Assembly: GCA_963576785.1 (NCBI GenBank)
Contig: OY756151.1
Location: 992,001 to 1,056,000 of the forward strand
DNA from: Chlorophyllum brunneum
Taxonomy: Eukaryota; Basidiomycota; Agaricomycetes; Agaricales; Agaricaceae
Direction of reading: 5' to 3'
Length of the DNA stretch: 64,000 bases
The notes below the pieces were generated by a model. The model was not told the DNA's origin, searched no databases, and worked only from the letters and a program-made list of their open reading frames with translations. The translations under genes and the position numbers were made by a program. Positions 8,000 to 19,794 of the stretch are shown here, one piece after another (position 1 is the stretch's first letter; each line of letters starts with the position of its first letter).

Positions 8000-10900
8000 G
8001 CACAAACCCGTGAGCCAATAAATCTAGAGTTTCTGTTTTATCCCACAATAGACGATACGTAATCCCCCAGAAACAAAACTCTACGCGCGAACTTCTCCTC
8101 AACTCAACAATCTAGACAAGAAAAGGACGCAGACCAATTACAACCCTCGTGGACTCCGGATGCACCCACACGTGCATAGCACAACAAACGATAGATGAAG
8201 AACAAATCCCAACTAAACCCCTGGAGACCCCGATCAGAGTAATCAATGCAGATGGAACAGAAAATAAAAAAGGAGAGATAATGGACAAGGCACAACTGGT
8301 ACTAAACAACGGCAACCACATGGAACAAATCAATGCTCTAGTAACACAATTGGAAAGCGCAGACTTATATCTCGGACACAACTGGCTGGTCAAGCATAAC
8401 CCGGAAATCGATTGGAACAATCACATCATACGATTCACCAGATGCCCAGACAATTGCAAAATATCACATAGCGACATACGGTTCAACGAGAAAATACGGA
8501 CAGTCAAGGAACACATTGAAGAGAAAAAGGTGGACCGGACGAATGATGAAGATCTACCACCATACCTCTGACGATACACCCACCTATTCAACAAGAAGAA
8601 CTTCGATAAACTACCCGAGCACACGGTATGGGACCATGAGATAAACCTGTCTAAAGATGCACCCCCGGTACTACAGTCCAAGGTCTACCCAATGACAATA
8701 GCGGAGAAACAGGAACTACAGAAGTTCCTTGACAAGAACCTTGCCTCAGGATGAATCAGACCATCACAATCCCCCTACGCCACCCCATGTTTCTTTATAC
8801 CAAAAAAGGATGGAACAAAACGCCTGGTACAGGATTACAAAAAGCTGAATGAACACACCATCAAGGATAAGACGCCACTGCCACTCATAGGCGAAGTTCT
8901 AGACTAATTAAAGGATGCAAAGGTGTTCAACAAGCTCGATATCATTTGGGGATATAACAACGTCAGGATCAGAGAAGGGGATGAATGGAAGGCAGCGTTT
9001 GTAACAAACAGCGGATTATTCGAACCTACGGTCATGTTCTTCGGGATGAGCAATTTGCCGGCAACCTTTCAAAGGATGATGAACATGGTATTTCGGGAAA
9101 TGCTACATGAGGGAACGCTCGTCAGCTACATGGACGATTTTGTCATTCCAGGAACCACACAGGAAGAACTCGAGGAAAGAACAATGCAGTTCTTAGACAT
9201 CGCAGCCAAGCACCAGCTTTACTTCAAGCGGTCAAAATGTGTGTTTGACACGAAGGAAATACCCATACTGGGCTTTATAGTGGGACAAGGCAGCATTAAA
9301 ATGGAGGAAGAGAAGGTGAAAGCAGTAAGAGAATGGCCAACACCCAAATCCGTGAAAGACGTCGAAAAATTCCTGGGTTTTGCAAACTTCTACCAACAAT
9401 TTATACAAGACTTCAGTAACATAGCAACACCCCTACACGAGCTGAAGAAGAAAGATGTGCAATGGTCATGGTCAGAATGACAACAACAGGCGTTTGAGAA
9501 GATCAAGGAAAAGATCACAAGCGAACCAGTACTAGCAATGCCTCAAGACAAAGGACAATACAGGGTAGAAGTGGATGCATCGGGATACGGAGTAGGAGCG
9601 GTATTATCACAAAACCAGAATGACCAGTGGCACCCAATCACCTTTTACTCGAGAACAATGACACCAGCGGAACGAAACTACCAAATCTATGACAAAGAGC
9701 TACTAGCAATCCGAGAAGCAATCAAAACGTGGAGACAATACCTACTCAATGCCGACAAACCATTCGAGATATGGACAGACCACAAGAACTTAGAATACTT
9801 CAGGAAACCGCAACAACTCACAGGACAACAGGCAAGATAGCAACTGGAATTACAGGAATATTGCTACATACTAAAACACATACCTGGAAAGACAAACACG
9901 AAAGCAGACGTGCTATCAAGACTAGCAAAAACGGACACAACCAGAGACAACACAAATATCACGCTATTACCCGACCACTTATTCGATAACACTATCACTG
10001 AGATCAGATAAATTTGGGAAATATCGGGAGAAGAAGACCTGAAACACTGATTGCGAAAGGAGCAAAGAAGAGAAACACAGTGGCTAAGAGAAAAGGAGAA
10101 ATGACCAGAGGAGGTATGGGAAACTGATGGATTACCTGTGTTTGAAGGAAGAATATATATACCACCAAATGCCAAGTTATGCCAAGAAATACTCCAACAA
10201 CACCACGACAAAACAGACGTAGGACACTTGGGACAGCACAGAATGATCGAACTCCTCAAGAGGACATATTGGTGGCCACAAATGCACAATGATGTTAAAT
10301 GATACATCAGGGGATGTGACACATGTCAGCGAAACAAAATACTCCGGACACGACCTACCACACATCTCCATCCACTACCAACACCCACCGGACCATGGGA
10401 AGAAATATCAATTGACATGATAGGACCACTACCAGAATCAGATAGATATGACGCAATACTTGTCATTGTTGATTGTTTCAGCAAAATGATCAGACTATGC
10501 GCAGTTAACACCACCCTATCATCCAAAGAGTTAGGAGATATTTATCGTGACAATATATGGAGACAACATGGGATACCCTGCAGGATCATCAGTGACAGAG
10601 GCCCACAATTCGCATCAAAGTTCATGGCAGAACTTTGCAGAGCAACCGGCACCCAACATAACCTATCCACGGCATACCATCCACAAACAGACGGTCAGAC
10701 AGAGCGCATCAACCAGGAGGTTGAGGCATACCTCAGAAATGTATCAACCATGTGCAGGACAACTGGAAGAAATGGCTCAGCACAGCAGAATTCCAGTATA
10801 ACAATAAAACACATAGTGTCACAGGACATTCACCGTTCCAGATAGTATACGGACGACATCCATGGAAAGGGGATATCTCAAACACAATCAAGGCACCTGC

Positions 10901-11471
10901 GATCACGGAGCAAATACAGGAGTTACAGGGCATGCACCAAGAAACGATCAAAATGCTACAACAGAACCAGACACAAATGGAGAAAAGGAACAGCACGAAA
11001 CCAGAACACGAATACAGGGCAGGAGACCAAGTTTGGCTTGAAGCAGATAACATTAGAACAACAAGGCTGACAAGAAAACTTGATCGCAGAAGATATGGAC
11101 CATTCCGAGTAAAAGAAAAAATAGGCGAAACAAGCTACCGACTGGAACTACCTGAAACATGGGCAATACATGATGTGTTTAACAGCAGACTCCTCTCCCC
11201 CTATCACAAACCCGAGTATGACAGCCAGCATACTCCGCCACCACTGATAATCAATGATGAGAAACATTACAAGGTAGATGAAGTCCGAGGACACCGTACA
11301 AGGGGAAAACGAAAACAGTACCTAATACACTGGAAAGGGTATACGTCCGAAGAAGATACATGGGAAAATGAAGCAAATCTGGAAAACGCCAAGGAAGCAG
11401 TACAGGAGTTTATGAGCAAGATTTCGAGGATGAAACCTATAAAAAGGGGAGGTAAAAAGCAGCAATTATGA
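7996..11471 (+). pseudogene. G1 Pol: protease, RT, RNase H, integrase, chromodomain (broken)
   Basis: Read against G3 Pol it is collinear but has stops at 8011, 8113, 8569, 8752, 8905, 9478, 9838, 10009, 10048, 10102 and 10300, and a 1-nt deletion near 10743. Eight of the eleven stops replace arginine CGN codons of G3. Visible domains: protease DSGCTHT (8154), RT with YMDDF (9128), RNase H EVDASGYG (9570), HHCC zinc end with C..C near 10317, integrase core with SIDMIG, SDRGPQF and DGQTERINQE, and a chromodomain (HRTRGKRKQYLIHWKGYTSEEDTW) near the end. Pol has no ATG before the protease and would be made by a -1 shift from gag. Confidence 0.92.
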
Positions 11472-11568
11472 ACAACAGACCTCGCATTCCAAGCAACCAC
11501 TACACTCAAAGCATCACTCGCTGTATACACTTCACCCTTGACTTCGCCAACTATCTTTATAACACACC

Positions 11569-12405
11569 ATGCCTGCCGAATGCCAAGTTACTCCATACCC
11601 CTACCTCAAAGAATTCGATGAACTCGTCCTAGAAAGAACCAGCCATGAGGAACTCGTGGAAGGAGAAACCCTAGTCGACACCATGATACTATTAGGCGCA
11701 GCAATGAAAGCAACCCAAGAAGGCGTATCTAAAATAATGGACACCTTATCCGATGCCACTCCGAGACTCAACCAGTTCATCATTGATGAAGGAAGGAGAG
11801 ACCAATTGGAGAGACACTTATACGAAATCAACGACGACCTGCAACTTATTGTCATCTCCAATATGCGAGCTCGGATGCACAGTATCCTCGTAGCCCTAGC
11901 CGAACGACTCAATACATACGAGTCCAGGAGTACAGACAATCTCTCCCACCATATCGTTAACCGACTACTTGTTAGTAACGATCCGTTCCCCATCCAACAT
12001 CACATCTGTCATAAATGCAAACAAAAGACACAAGAAGCAACAGCTGCCGACCAACTACTTCACCCCGATATCGAAGAAGAAGTAGCCCATCTACAAACCA
12101 TCCTCACTACGGTAGTACCTCCCATCACACCCATGACCTTCCACCCACTGCAAGGATATAACACATTGAAATCGGAAGGCAAAAAGGACAACGAATACTG
12201 GAGGGGCATAGTGCATAAGCTCTTAGGCAATCACACCAACGATAACACCATGTACAATAATCACACCCACTTCCTGTTCAAAGAAGGACCACCACACGCA
12301 CCCCTCTGGATTGGCTTAAGACGTGTCGACAAAGCACCTCTCATTGGAGGAAACAAGAAGGACTTGGCCAGAGCTCTGGGAGCGGCCGTACCTATGAACA
12401 AATAA
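11569..12405 (+). CDS. G1 ORF3, conserved extra gene after pol, intact
   Basis: 278 codons, 97 bp after pol, in the place where env lies in retroviruses. It has no signal peptide or membrane helix, so it is not an obvious envelope protein. Residues 30-135 look mostly helical. CHKC near residue 148 is CHTC in G3. The C-terminal third carries W..IVHKLL...TNDN...H..FLFKEGPPHAPLWIGLRRVDKAPLIG. It is about 90% identical to G3 ORF3 and distantly similar to ORF3 of G2, G4 and G5, where the same C-terminal pattern (IVH.L, TND, LF, HVPFWIG) survives. I know no family for it. Possible roles such as RNA binding or capsid accessory are guesses. Confidence 0.85.
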   Translation: MPAECQVTPYPYLKEFDELVLERTSHEELVEGETLVDTMILLGAAMKATQEGVSKIMDTLSDATPRLNQFIIDEGRRDQLERHLYEINDDLQLIVISNMRARMHSILVALAERLNTYESRSTDNLSHHIVNRLLVSNDPFPIQHHICHKCKQKTQEATAADQLLHPDIEEEVAHLQTILTTVVPPITPMTFHPLQGYNTLKSEGKKDNEYWRGIVHKLLGNHTNDNTMYNNHTHFLFKEGPPHAPLWIGLRRVDKAPLIGGNKKDLARALGAAVPMNK

Positions 12406-12499
12406 ATGCTCATCGCGTTTTCCTACCTTCTCGAAATTCTGTATGCTTTATTTTACAAAGGACCTTTACAGTAATACGCATCATGAGGACATGAAGCTT

Positions 12500-12511
12500 G
12501 AAAGGGAGGTA
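12500..12511 (+). promoter_or_regulatory. Polypurine tract of G1
   Basis: GAAAGGGAGGTA directly before the 3' LTR (TGTTACGA at 12513). It should prime plus-strand DNA. The same GGGAGGTA core precedes the 3' LTR of G4. Confidence 0.75.
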
Positions 12512-12512
12512 T

Positions 12513-12807
12513 TGTTACGAACTATAGATAGACCGTTCATTCCTATCTTGTGCCCATTACCTCGTATACCCTCATACTTGTTTCGCTTCTCGTTTCACTC
12601 CCTGTTTCACCCCTAAAGGCTATGCCTCCCATCTGACTCATTTACTCCTCTCCCTTATTATTAGCTGCCACCTCTAGTATATAAAGTGTAGTAATACTTG
12701 ATGTATTCCTTACACTTTACCAATCGTATCATCCCTTCTTCCTTTCTCTACTTCCTTTCCTTTATCCAAAAGGCTTGCAACCTGAGTCAGAGACTAAGGT
12801 CGTAACA
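12513..12807 (+). repeat. 3' LTR of G1
   Basis: 295 bp, TGTTACGA to GTAACA, followed by the target duplication AAACA at 12808-12812. It retains the 14 bp before the TATA box that the 5' LTR has lost. Confidence 0.93.
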
Positions 12808-12812
12808 AAACA

Positions 12813-13253
12813 AGTGTGCCATACATTCACCAACAGAATGAGTGTACCAAACAGCTTAATTGAACACTCCTGTAAAAGGTGTAGTCTATGCAACTTGAAG
12901 CATGCCTTCTGGCTAGCTACTAGGAGTTTGCTTTTTATATGGCTGCTCATGTTTATAACAGGATACCTATGAAGCATCTGAAATAGGTTACTCCCTATGA
13001 GATGTGGTTCGGAAGGAAACCTGATGTTTCTCATCTCTGAGTGTTCAGTTGTGGGGCCTATATATACCTTCCTGATGAGGTGTGGCAAGATAAACTTGTG
13101 CCTAAATTGGAATTGATAATCTTCATTGGTTATGCAGGTGATAGTAGCAACTTCAAGTTTATGTGCTATCAGCAGAACAATTCTATCTTCATCTTCTCTT
13201 ATTCAATCTTTGATGAACTCTATTTTCCCAGATGTCTATCACAGTCCAAATGA
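12813..13253 (+). pseudogene. Copia A1 integrase, second part
   Basis: Continues the domain broken at 6380, reading SVPYIHQQNECT where copia A2 has SVLHIHQQNGCT. The integrase C-terminal part follows at 13041-13253 (YIYLPDEVW, LELIIFIGYAGDSSNFKFM, SIFIFSYSIFDELYF). Early TGA codons and frame changes show it is dead. Its position proves that G1 inserted into a pre-existing A1. Confidence 0.8.
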
Positions 13254-13985
13254 CAAGACCAATGGCTGCCTAATAATAGCAATTCTAATGATCAAGATGG
13301 ATTAAATCCTCCCCCTTCTGGAGATTAGACCACTGCTGCCACCTCCTTGTCCACAAACTCCTACTCCTAGTCCCAAAGAGCGGACTCTATTACCTCTGCC
13401 TTCTTTCTCTTCCAGAGGATCTTCTCCCAGATTATCCTACAAGGATCAGATGCCACCTCCCTTTCCACCTATGCCATTTTGGCCTCTAGGAGGAGTTAAG
13501 GTTGAGGATGACATTGAGGAGGCTGTACCTGCACCTAATCCACATGCTAACAACTGGGCTCCTATGTCTATTCTGGAAGGGATCTTCATTCCCCATCCAG
13601 ATGTCAAAGCACCAAGAAAACTCTGTGATTGAACCACCCTTCAGGTTTCACAGAGAAAAGGAAATATCTATGGTGACTGCTGACACCCAAAGGATATCCT
13701 TAGGGACTATGAAAGGTACAAGCCTTTCACTCAGCCTAGACCAGGATGCTGGAATCCTAGCCAACCTAATGTCCCCCCAGGCCTTGGTGATTGTGTTCTA
13801 GAAGAGAATGAATATGTGTCTGAAAGGCTACAACCTCCCCTGCCAGCATATGAGCAGAACATTGACATTGATTTGCCCATGCTTGAGCTGAGTGAGGAAG
13901 AGCTTCACCAATTGATTCATGAAGGTGGTATAGAGTTAATCCATTACTGTCTCTCTAAGCCCAGTACAACTTCTCTATTACCATA
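13254..13985 (+). pseudogene. Copia A1 integrase-RT linker
   Basis: A Pro/Ser-rich stretch joining the integrase C-terminus to the RT, matched in order by A2 at 18800-19550 on the other strand. It has short open pieces (13450-13632 and 13502-13801) in different frames and no domain. It ends in an acidic segment (DIDLPMLELSEEELHQLIHE) just before the RT. Confidence 0.6.
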
Positions 13986-15540
13986 GCTAGTCCAGTTTAG
14001 GGACCTTGCCAAGTTGCTACCTTCTGAGCATAACAAATGGCTTAAGGCATGCCTTGAGGAGCTCAATGCACTCAGGAAATGCAATGTGTATGAGTTAGTA
14101 GACCACTCTACCAAGGGTATTAATATTGTTAAAAATAGATGGGTCTTTAACACTAAGTCGGATGGTTGTCACCATACTCAACTAGTGGCTAAAGATTTCT
14201 CACAGAAGGAAGATCTCGACTACAATGAGCTTTTCTCTCCAGTTGTCCACTACAAAACTTCTTGTCTCCTGTTCTCTTTAGCAGTAGTTGAAGACTGGGA
14301 AATCGAAAATGTTGACATAAAAACCACCTATTTATATGGCAATCTAGATGAAGAGATCTTTATAGAACAACCAGAAGGCTTTACACTTGGACAAAATAAA
14401 GTGTGGAGGTTACAAAAAGCATTGTACAGCCTTAAGTAAGCTGGCTTAGCTTGGTGGCACATGATGATGAAGTCACTACTTGCTATGGGCTTCAAGTGAT
14501 ATCTATCCAATGCTGGAGTATACTATAATCACTATCCAAAGACTGGCTTGATTATGATCACCCTCATCTATGTCGATGATATTGTCTTCATAGGCAAGAA
14601 GTACTCCTTCTATTACTAAATGAAGAAAAACTTCATGGAATGATAGGAATGTCATGACCTTGGAGAAACAACTGAGTTTCTTGGCATAACTATCTTGCAG
14701 GACCAGAAGAACAAGCGGATCTATGTCAATCAGATTTCATATCTCAACAAGGTCCTTGCTAAATTTGGTATCACTACAAGGCCAACTCAAATGCCTCTTC
14801 CAGTAGGATGTGCCTTCCTGCCCTATAAGGGTACCATTGACCCTGAGTTCTGCTAGAAGTACCAATAACTTGTTGGGTCCCTGATATACCTCATAATCAG
14901 CTCATAACCTGATATTGCTTATGCCATTGTGAAACTCAGTCAGTAAATGGCTAGTCTATTAGAGGAGCATTATAAGTATAGTTTATACTTGTGCCACTAC
15001 CTTCTGAGCATATGATGCTATTGCCTTGTCTTTAACAGGCAATCACAGAAGTCTATTCAAGGCTTCTCTGATTCTGACTTTGCAGGATATCTTGGAACAT
15101 GTAAGTCTACTTCTAGCAATCTAGTCTTGTTTGCTGATGGACCAGTTTCCTGGTTGAGTTGCCGACAAGCCACCACAGTGCTGTCTACCACAGAAGCCAA
15201 GTATGTCACCATGTGCAAGACATCTCGTCAACTGATTTGGATCTATCAGCTGCTCAGTAAGATTGGGTTCGAACAGTCTACTCCACATCTCATGTGTGAC
15301 AATCTAGGATCGACCTTCTGGGCTTCTAACCTAGTTGTTGAACATTGATCTAAACATGTTGCAATTCACTGGCATTTCATCTGTGAACTCATTGAGATAG
15401 GCAAAATAGAACTATTTTATGTGGAGTCCGAGAAGAACCCTGCTGACATCTGTACAAAAAGTCTGGATACTATTAAATTTCAGTGATATTGCAATTATTT
15501 ACCTATTCAGTTTGGTGCTTGATTCATATTGCACTTTGAG
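13986..15540 (+). pseudogene. Copia A1 reverse transcriptase and RNase H
   Basis: Copia-type RT begins with HNKWLKACLEELNAL and KGINIVKNRWVFNTK. It continues through DIKTTYLYGNLDEEIFIEQP and LYSLK, stopped at 14439 where the family reads on, and has the catalytic YVDDIVFIG at 14567. RNase H follows: WLSCRQATTVLSTTEAKYV (15148), CDNLGS, SKHVAIHWHFICE and the terminal NPADICTKSL. Many stops occur (14439, 14500, 14618 and others). The catalytic DD pair is still present here, unlike in copia B and A2. Confidence 0.85.
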
Positions 15541-15550
15541 CTAGGAGGAG
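15541..15550 (+). promoter_or_regulatory. Polypurine tract of copia A1
   Basis: CTAGGAGGAG immediately before the LTR start TGTTGTCA at 15551. Confidence 0.65.
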
Positions 15551-15983
15551 TGTTGTCATTTGCACTTACCATAGCTGCATTCTGTATGATTAGCTCTGCA
15601 GTATATAATATTTGTCATTGAGACTATGCCCTCTGACTTACATTATGCACCTTTCCCTCATGTATTTCATGAGCTGACTGATCACTGTTACTCCAATTAT
15701 GCTACTGGACACTGCTGATGTATCACAGTGTTTCAAGGGACTTTAGTGTCATTACTAACACAGTTATGCCTATTATTACTTGTAGGTCTTAGGGTTTGCT
15801 ACCCGGACATTTATTATATAAAGTAGCATGTATTCCCTTTATTTCTTAAGACAATCTACTTGATTTCTACCTTGCTCTACTCGACTTTCTCAGCAACTCT
15901 TAAGTTCACTAACCATTTACTTACCTACACTATCAGTAAGTCAGATCATCCATCTACTACTGCATGTACTGTGCTGTTCAACA
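15551..15983 (+). repeat. 3' LTR (LTR-A) of copia A1
   Basis: 433 bp, TGTTGTCA to TTCAACA, with TATATAAAG at 15818-15827. Its reverse-complement relative lies at 4468-4775. It is followed at once by ATGAG and minus-strand A2 RT sequence. Confidence 0.85.
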
Positions 15984-16694
15984 ATGAGATACATCAGGGA
16001 TCCAACAAGTTGTTGGTACTTCTGGCAGAACTCAGGATTAATAGTACTCTTGTAGGGCAGAAAGGCATATCCTACTGGAAGAGGTGTTTGAGTTGGCCTT
16101 GCAGTGACACCAAATTTAGTAAGGACCTTATCAAGATATGAAATCTGATCAACATAGATCCACTTATTCTTCCAGTCCTATGAGATAGTTATCCTGAGAA
16201 ACTCAGTTGTTTTCCCAAGGTCATGACATTCCCATCATTCCATGAAGTTTTTCTTATTTGATAATAGAAGGGACACTTCTTGCCTATGAAAACAACATTA
16301 TCAATATAGACGAGGGCAATCATAATCAAGCTAGTCTTCAGACAGCAATAATAGTATACTCCAGTATTGGATAGAGATTGCTTGAAGCCTATGACAAGCA
16401 GTGACTTTGTTATCACATGCTACCAAGCTAAGTTGGTTTGCTTAAGGCTGTACAATGCTTTTTGTAACCTTCACACTTTATTGTGTCCAAGTGTGAATCC
16501 TTCCAGTTGTTCCATGAAGATTTCTTCATCCAGATTGCCCATATAAATAGGTAGTTTTAATATTAATACTTTTGATCTCCCAATCTTTAACTGCTACTAA
16601 GAAAAACAGGAGACAAGAAGTTCTGTAGCAGATAACTGGAAAGAAAAGCTTGTTATAGTCAAGACCTTCCTTCTGTGAGAAATCTTTTGCCACT
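15984..16694 (-). pseudogene. Copia A2 RT, C-terminal part
   Basis: Matches A1 RT 14140-14900 in reverse. It shows the thumb region near 15990-16130, the active-site box YIDNVVFIGKK near 16310 (second Asp replaced by Asn) and the ALYSLK region near 16440. Several stops. The N-terminal RT part lies beyond element X, from 18612. Confidence 0.75.
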
Positions 16695-16701
16695 AGTCAA
16701 G

Positions 16702-18604
16702 CCTAGTGGAAAATTAATTGAGGTAATGTTGACAAAGATTGATCCAAATCCATCAAACCTGAGAATAGTTGAGCAGACAACCAAATATTGATGATTATTG
16801 ACATAAATCATGCAAAGGTGATACATATCAATATCTGTTGATCAGATTTGGTTGTCATTGAGTTATTCCTCTCTCTGTACTGCCATGTACATCCCTCTCC
16901 AACTATGGTCCTAGACCAAGTGCAAATAAGAAAATATGCAGATGCTATCTCTGTGACTACAAACTTGACCCTATCCCATATATAACCTGGTACAACCACC
17001 AGTGGATTCTTAGTCAAGAGAAGCAAGCACTAAATTGGCTCCAAACTGCACAAGCACAGGCTACTACAAGTAGTCAGCCCCTACCACTACACATTCTACA
17101 ACCCACACACAATGAGGATCTGGGGGATGAAAAATATGTGTATATAAGTATGGGTCAGGATAGGATTGGAGTATGGCCGTCACATTGGCCAAGCTTTTTA
17201 TAGCCTTGGGTATGTTAAGTTTTTTTTGTTGCCCTCTATGCTCACAGTTGACTGCTACTATTACAGAGCTTATTTAGTGTACTTAGTGTGGAATACAATC
17301 CCCCCTCAAATATATATCCCTGCTTTACCCCTACCATCCTGTCTATGGTAGGTAGCTTGCCTGCCATTGACTCACACTGGTAGAAGATGGTCAATGAGAA
17401 TATGCTGAAGACATAATAAACAAAGTCACATGATCACCCACTTTATTGATTATCATGTGCATTTATTTTCTCATTCCCCTACTATGACCTTCCCTTGATA
17501 AATTTCATTTATTTCATCCTAATGTCTTTGGATGACTGCACAGATAACCAACTTGAACAGGTACTTGAGATATTTGATAACTTGTTTCCTAATGGCAGCT
17601 TTATTTCAAACCCTTATGATAACCTCACTTAGGAACATAAGTTCCAATGAAGAGAACATAAATTCAAAACCTCCAATGGCAATTGGCATGCCCACCACCT
17701 CAGCTGCATACCCTCCAGTAGTTACTACTCCCTTTCCCCCCATCAAAGTCCTCTCACACTTCTTCTGAGCTCCAGGGACACACACTCTCTCAAAGCTTTT
17801 CTGACTGTCATGGACATTCATACTCTCAAGATTATACATGTGGATGGAGCAGAAAAACACTCTCATTTTACTCCCCCCTCCAAATCCTCCTATCCTAAAC
17901 TTGGAAGTCCCTTCTGGCTATGATATCAAACAATGGTTAGGTATTATACATTGTCAAAAATACTAAACCAAATTTTGAAGGTGAAGAAAATCCTGAGTAA
18001 GTTCAGGTTATATATATTCTATTTTTACTAACACATTTTTGAGAAATCTTGTAGTGATAGACTAGTACAACTGTATCTGGGCAGATGGTGACCCAAACAA
18101 TAAGGCCAAGGCCTTTGTGAAGTATTGGCAAGATATGCCCACTACTACAAAATTGTACACCCATGTATAATTTAGACCATCTGATATCTAACATAATATA
18201 GGCTTATTTTGAGCAGTCTGGGGCTATGATGTTATTGGTATGTATAGTATATCAGCTTTACAGTTTCTGACTTACATTTTACTTTGGAAACCATCATAAA
18301 GTAACCAAAAGACCAAAATTGACACAACTTGACCAGAATTGAAAATACCCAGCTAAGAAATAGATTACTCAATACATGTAGATTACTCTCAATTAAATTC
18401 AAAGTTTATAGATGTTGTGTAGATTACCCAAGGTCAAATAGATTAGATTATCATAGAAATAAATAGAACAAATTTGGAGATTGACAGGTTTTAATCAATT
18501 TGACTCAGTAAAAAACCTACAACATTTCGAGTTGTATTAATAATCACTTATATTCCATCTTCTTTCTATTTCAGTCAAGTTCACTCAAATTGTTTTTGAC
18601 TGGG
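16702..18604. mobile_element. Element X: 1.9-kb terminal-inverted-repeat element with 7-bp TSD
   Basis: Splits copia A2 RT exactly: the A2 sequence is continuous when X and one copy of AGTCAAG (16695-16701, 18605-18611) are removed. The ends are CCTAGTGGAAAATTAATTGA and, on the other strand, CCCAGTCAAAAACAATTTGA, an imperfect inverted repeat of about 30 bp. Only short frames exist inside (78 codons at 17532, Pro/Thr-rich; 86 codons on the minus strand over the same place). No transposase motif is visible. It is probably a non-autonomous cut-and-paste DNA transposon; the superfamily is unknown. Confidence 0.65.
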
Positions 18605-18611
18605 AGTCAAG

Positions 18612-19260
18612 TATGGCAATGACTATCCAACTTAGTGTTGAAGACCCATCTGTTTTTGACAATATTAACACTTTTGGTAGGGCAGTCAACTAACTCATAT
18701 ACATTGCATTTTCTGAGTGCATCAAGCTCCTCAAAAGCCATTTGTCATGCTCAGTAGGTGGTAACTTGGCAAAGTCCCTAAATTAGACTAGCTGAGGTGA
18801 CAGAGAGGTCACACTAGCCTTAGAGAGGTAGTAATGGATTAACTCTATACCACCTTCATGAATCAATTGGTAAAGCTCTTTCTCACTTGGTTCAAGCATA
18901 GGCAAATCAATGTCAATATTCTGCTCACATGCTAGTAGGGGAGGTTACAGCTTTTTAGGCACATACTCATTCTCTCCTAGAATGTGATTACCAAGACCTG
19001 GAGGGATGTTAGGTTGGCTAGAATTCTATTGTCCTTATCTTGGTTGACCAAAAGATTTGTATCTTTTATAGTTCCTAAGGATATTCTTCAGATATTGGCA
19101 GTTGTCATAGACATTTTCTTCTTTTCATGGAACCTGAAGGGTGGTTTGATCATGAAGTTTTCTTAGTACTTTGATGTCCAGATGGGGTATGAAGATTCCT
19201 TCTGGAATAGGTATAGGAGCCCAGTCATCAGCATGTGGATTAGGTGCAGGTGCAATCTCC
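18612..19260 (-). pseudogene. Copia A2 RT, N-terminal part
   Basis: Reverse complement matches A1 13600-14170: the words for the (R)WVFNTKSD block, the VYELVD block and the acidic DIDLP/LEP.E.E.. segment. It is broken by stops and joins the 15984-16694 part once X is removed. Confidence 0.65.
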
Positions 19261-19794
19261 TCAACATTATTCTCAACCTTAACTTCTCCTGGAGGCCAAG
19301 ATAGAGAGAGGTAGAGTCAAATCCTTGTGGGATGGTCCTAGAGAAGATCTTCTAGAAGAAAAAGAAGGCAAAGGTAACAGAGTCCACTCTCTAGGACTAG
19401 GAATAGAAGTTTGCAGATGAGGAGGTGGCAGCAGTGGTCCTGCATGTAGCACACTCAGACTGGATGGTCTTGGAACAAATCCATCTCCAGAAAGAGGAGG
19501 ATTTAATCTCTCATTCAAATTGCTATTATTAGGTGGCAATTGGCCCTATTGCTCAGACTGTGATAGACATCTGGGGAAATAGAGTTCATCAAAGATGGCA
19601 TAAGGGAAGATAAAGATAGAATTGTTCTGCTGATAGCACATAAACTTGAAGTTGCTGCCATCACCTGTGTAACCAATGAGGATTATCAATTCCAATTTAG
19701 GCACAAGTTTGTCTTGTTGTACCTCATTAGGAAGGTATATGTAGGCCCCATAACCAAATACTCAGAGATAAGAAACATTGGGTTTCCTTCTGAA
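19261..19794 (-). pseudogene. Copia A2 integrase-RT linker and integrase C-terminus
   Basis: Pro/Ser-rich linker (open piece 19279-19539 with LNERLNPPLSGDGFVPRPSS) and the integrase C-terminal part (19560-19790, the FIGY..D.SNFKFMCYQQNNSIFI equivalent). No domain beyond that. Confidence 0.55.

Larger units (their letters stand above)
6381..12807 (+). mobile_element. Gypsy element G1 (chromodomain, Tf1/sushi-like), with TSD AAACA
   Basis: Two LTRs (281 and 295 bp), a primer site, gag, pol, ORF3 and a purine tract in the standard order. Host repeats AAACA flank it at 6376-6380 and 12808-12812. Gag and ORF3 are intact; pol carries 11 stop codons and a 1-nt deletion. It sits in the integrase gene of copia A1. 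Closest relative in the window is G3 (minus). Confidence 0.95.
4776..15983 (+). mobile_element. Copia element A1 (interrupted by gypsy G1, 5' truncated)
   Basis: Ty1/copia order on the plus strand: gag end, protease/pre-integrase, integrase, RT, RNase H, purine tract, LTR. It lacks the 5' LTR and gag start (lost at 4775). G1 (6381-12807) splits the integrase and duplicates AAACA. Every coding part has stops, so the copy is dead. It ends at LTR base 15983 and abuts minus-strand copia A2 sequence, so A1 had inserted into A2. Confidence 0.85.

Noticed and set aside
7484..8005. Minus-strand 173-codon frame opposite G1 gag
   Set aside because: The same antisense shadow as at 47967-48488.
11569..12405. 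ORF3 as a retroviral-type envelope gene
   Set aside because: Position fits, but there is no signal peptide, no hydrophobic anchor and no cleavage site.
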